A stretch of 64,000 bases of DNA from Chrysophaeum taylorii (Eukaryota; Sar; Pelagophyceae; Pelagomonadales; Pelagomonadaceae), in assembly GCA_029834535.1 (NCBI GenBank), contig JAQMWT010000404.1, forward strand, positions 1-64,000. The letters are read 5' to 3'. Both the position numbers and the translations under genes were made by a program. Below the pieces are notes generated by a model. That model ran no database searches and was not told the DNA's origin. It was given only the letters and a program-made list of their open reading frames with translations. How positions within the stretch are numbered: position 1 is the stretch's first letter; the number at the start of each line of letters is the position of its first letter. This document shows positions 62,101 to 64,000 of this stretch, piece by piece.

Positions 62101-63217
62101 GCCGCCGCCGCCGCCGCCGACGACAAGGCCTAGCTTCGACTCAGACGACGCCACCACCACCACCACCACCACCGATTCTGACCCGCCCCCCATGCCCGCC
62201 AACAACGCGCTTGATCCGCCGCCGATGCAGAACCGCCGGAGCTTCCGGTCCGACGCCACCGATGTTGGCGCCGGGGGCGGCCAATCCCCAAAGCCCGCCA
62301 ACAAGGCGGCGGTTGTTCCGCCGCCAATGCCGCACCGCTGGAGCTTTAAGGCCGACACCACCGATGTTGGCGCCAGCGGCGGCCAACCTCCCAAGTCCAC
62401 CGACAACGCGGTTGACCCGCCGCCGATGCCGCACCGCCGGAGCTTCAGGTCCGACACCACCGATGTTGGCGCCGCCGCCGGCCAATCCCCAAAGCCCGCC
62501 AACAAGGCGGTTTTTCCGTCGCCGATGCCGCACCACCGCTGGAGCTTCAGGTCCGACACCTCCGATGTTGGCGCCAGCGGCGGCCAATCCCCAAAGCCCG
62601 CCGCCAACAAGGCGGTTGTTCCGCCGCCGATGCCGAACCGCCGGAGCTTTAAGGCCGACACCACAGATGTTGGCGCCAGCGGCGGCCAATCCCCAAAGCC
62701 CGCCGCCAACAAGGCGGTTGCTCCGCCGCCGATGCCAAACCGTCGGAGCTTCAGGTCCGACACCACCGATGTTGGCGCCAGCGACGGCCAACCTCGCAAG
62801 TCCCCCGACAACGCGGTTGTTCCGCCGCCGATGCCGCACCGCCGCAGCTTCAAGGCCGACACCGCTGATGTTGGCGCCGGCGGCGGCCAATCTCCCAAGC
62901 CCACCGACAACGCGCTTCACAAGCCGCCGCCGCCGCCGCCGCCGATGCCGCAGTGCCGAAGCTTCGTGGCCGACAACACGGACCCTGGCGGCGGCGTTGG
63001 CAGCCCTCACCCCAAGCCCGCCAACAACACGCTCCAAAAGCCACCACCACCCCCCCCCCCTCGCTGCCGCCGTGATACTCCAGGAAGTCCCGGTGCTAAG
63101 GTCTACGGCTCTCTACCTCGGCCCGAGTATCCATACGAGGTTCGTCGCGCCGTCGTGCATCACGAGCCGCGGCCCACCAGGTGCTCCTCTCGCCGGGACC
63201 GTTCCCGGACGATGTAA
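59111..63217 (+). CDS. myotubularin-family phosphoinositide phosphatase with BAR-like N-terminus and proline-rich repeat tail
   Basis: Removes the 3-phosphate from PI3P and PI(3,5)P2 on endosomes. Intact 1,368-residue protein; the start MMPKKKKG includes a 12-A run. Residues ~10-240 are Ala/Arg/Glu-rich helices resembling a BAR/IMD-type coiled coil ([17 protein letters not shown]). Residues ~300-460 contain a PH-GRAM-like strand set ([18 protein letters not shown]). The catalytic part spans ~500-910: [20 protein letters not shown], the active-site loop [20 protein letters not shown] (~750, with Cys and Arg present) and [33 protein letters not shown]. An Ala/Ser linker sits before the loop. 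The C-terminus (~950-1340) is Pro-rich with eight 33-residue repeats. No frame break or intron is seen. Confidence 0.92.
   Translation: [1368 protein letters not shown]
62206..63060 (+). repeat. about eight coding tandem repeats of 33-34 codons in the myotubularin tail
   Basis: Each unit reads [20 protein letters not shown], then [13 protein letters not shown], with small changes (FK for FR, NR for HR, SPDNAVV for PANKAVV). Units alternate between RSD and KAD forms. The final one is diverged with longer proline runs. Confidence 0.93.
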
Positions 63218-63721
63218 ACGACACAGAGTGCGTCGTTTGTGATGATCGTGTTCAATGAACACGACGCCGAATCGTCAGGCGCGAGCTGTACCTCTCGGAC
63301 CACCAGTTCAAAAGCCTCTTGGGGTGCACCAAAGTCGAGTGGGCGAAAGTGCCGCGATGGAAAAGGGTGCATCCACCGTGTTGTAGTTGTTGATGTCAGA
63401 GCATGCGTGAGACTCGCTCTGTGCCGGCGCAGGACGCCAAGAAGAAGGAGCTCGACCTTTTCTAGGGCAGGCGGGTGTGCGTGCGTGCGTCCACCCCTCC
63501 TCGAAAAAGAATCTTAAAACCCCGCTCACTACTTGATATCCCCTTGTTGAAGGAAGGTTTTTTTTTTCCCGAAAAAAAGAAGGGGAGAGGGTGCGTCACC
63601 CAAACTGACCAGGGCCCTATCCAACATTGTGTTTTCTCGCCGACACTACTGTTTGTGCCACACTGTTGCTTGCTGTTGAGCCGGGGAGCGTCGATCGGGT
63701 TTTCCTCTCCCCGGCGCCATA
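63218..63721. other. intergenic and upstream region, no gene supported
   Basis: About 500 bp between the myotubularin stop and the start of the next gene. A T run followed by CCCGAAAAAAAG lies at 63560-63580. No promoter motif was identified. Confidence 0.5.
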
Positions 63722-64000
63722 ATGAAGTTCTTCAAGACGAAACGGAATGCGATCAAGACGACGGTGGATGAAGATTTCTCCAAGGTGGTGGTGCCTAAGT
63801 CGCCCGAGGAGGAGGCGCACCTGCGCACGATATTGCAGGAGAACTACATGTTTGAGGGTCTGGAGGCTTCGCAGCTAACCAAAGTGATCGAGGTGATGAA
63901 GCCCATCGCGTACGCCGAGGGCCAGGACGTGATCGTCGAGGGCGGCGAGGGGAAGATGTTGTACGTGATGACCAAGGGGCACTGCCAAGCGATCGTGGGC
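63722..64000 (+). CDS. cyclic-nucleotide-binding domain protein (PKA regulatory subunit/PKG type), cut by window edge
   Basis: ATG 63722 opens a frame that runs to the window end (93 residues). After a basic N-terminus (MKFFKTKRNAIKTTVDEDFS), VVVPKSPEEEAHLRTILQEN and YMFEGLEASQLTKVIEVMKP reproduce the helical start of the first cNMP-binding domain. EGQDVIVEGGEGKMLYVMTK is the following sheet with the typical Gly turns. This is how PKA regulatory subunits and cGMP-dependent kinases of protists begin. The phosphate-binding cassette and any kinase domain lie beyond the window, so type and ligand cannot be decided. No inhibitor-site sequence (RRxS) is visible in the part shown. Confidence 0.8.
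   Translation, partial: MKFFKTKRNAIKTTVDEDFSKVVVPKSPEEEAHLRTILQENYMFEGLEASQLTKVIEVMKPIAYAEGQDVIVEGGEGKMLYVMTKGHCQAIVG

Overview
The window comes from the nuclear genome of a GC-rich photosynthetic protist. Intact single-exon genes carry eukaryotic-only domains (IP3 receptor, FYVE, myotubularin, RhoGEF, COPI-associated protein, 6-phosphofructo-2-kinase). A Rieske oxygenase of the pheophorbide a oxygenase/TIC55 type points to a plastid. Introns are few and very short: I can place ones of 41, 42, 46 (or 31), 50 and 93 bp. A stramenopile alga such as a pelagophyte fits, but taxonomy is inference. Genes are packed closely, with gaps down to 24-60 bp and both convergent and divergent pairs. Layout, left to right. 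(1) 1-7.5 kb: a RhoGEF (DH-PH), an ankyrin-like protein, a probable GST-GST-sulfotransferase fusion and a PFKFB-like enzyme whose phosphatase half lacks its catalytic RHG motif. The first three carry single-base frame breaks, often at homopolymers, which may be consensus errors. (2) 7.6-9.1 kb: a decayed Helitron with PIF1-type helicase motifs, followed by simple repeats. (3) 9.1-21.5 kb: a MoaD/MOCS2A small subunit, a large FYVE-DysF-C2-TM-PH membrane protein, a GT34-like glycosyltransferase, tRNA dimethylallyltransferase, a Golgi-type sulfotransferase next to a dispersed repeat, a COPI-associated/TVP15-like protein, a small two-TM protein and a membrane-anchored histidine phosphatase. (4) 21.8-33.7 kb: an 11.9-kb AT-rich Ty1/copia-type LTR element, broken but young-looking, flanked by the 5-bp duplication AACCG. 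It lies inside what reads as the last exon of a host gene. (5) 34.5-45 kb: a DUF4239-like membrane protein, an unknown conserved-looking beta protein, a nucleotide-sugar/triose-phosphate-type transporter, a second copy of the dispersed repeat, a second Helitron copy, a GH28 pectinase and the Rieske oxygenase. (6) 46-64 kb: a roughly 3,368-residue IP3-receptor homologue, Pelota, signal peptide peptidase, a myotubularin with a repetitive proline-rich tail, and the start of a cyclic-nucleotide-binding protein (PKA-R/PKG type). The most striking observation is the IP3-receptor homologue. It has the expected N-terminal ligand-binding/MIR region and a canonical C-terminal pore. In mid-protein it also carries four predicted helices that look like a complete voltage-sensor domain, including an S4 with basic residues every third position, and it ends in a C2 domain. 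If real, this would be an IP3-gated calcium channel combined with voltage-sensing and lipid/calcium-binding modules. Several neighbours handle phosphoinositides or second messengers (FYVE, myotubularin, RhoGEF, cNMP-binding protein); common regulation is speculation, since eukaryotic neighbours need not be functionally linked.
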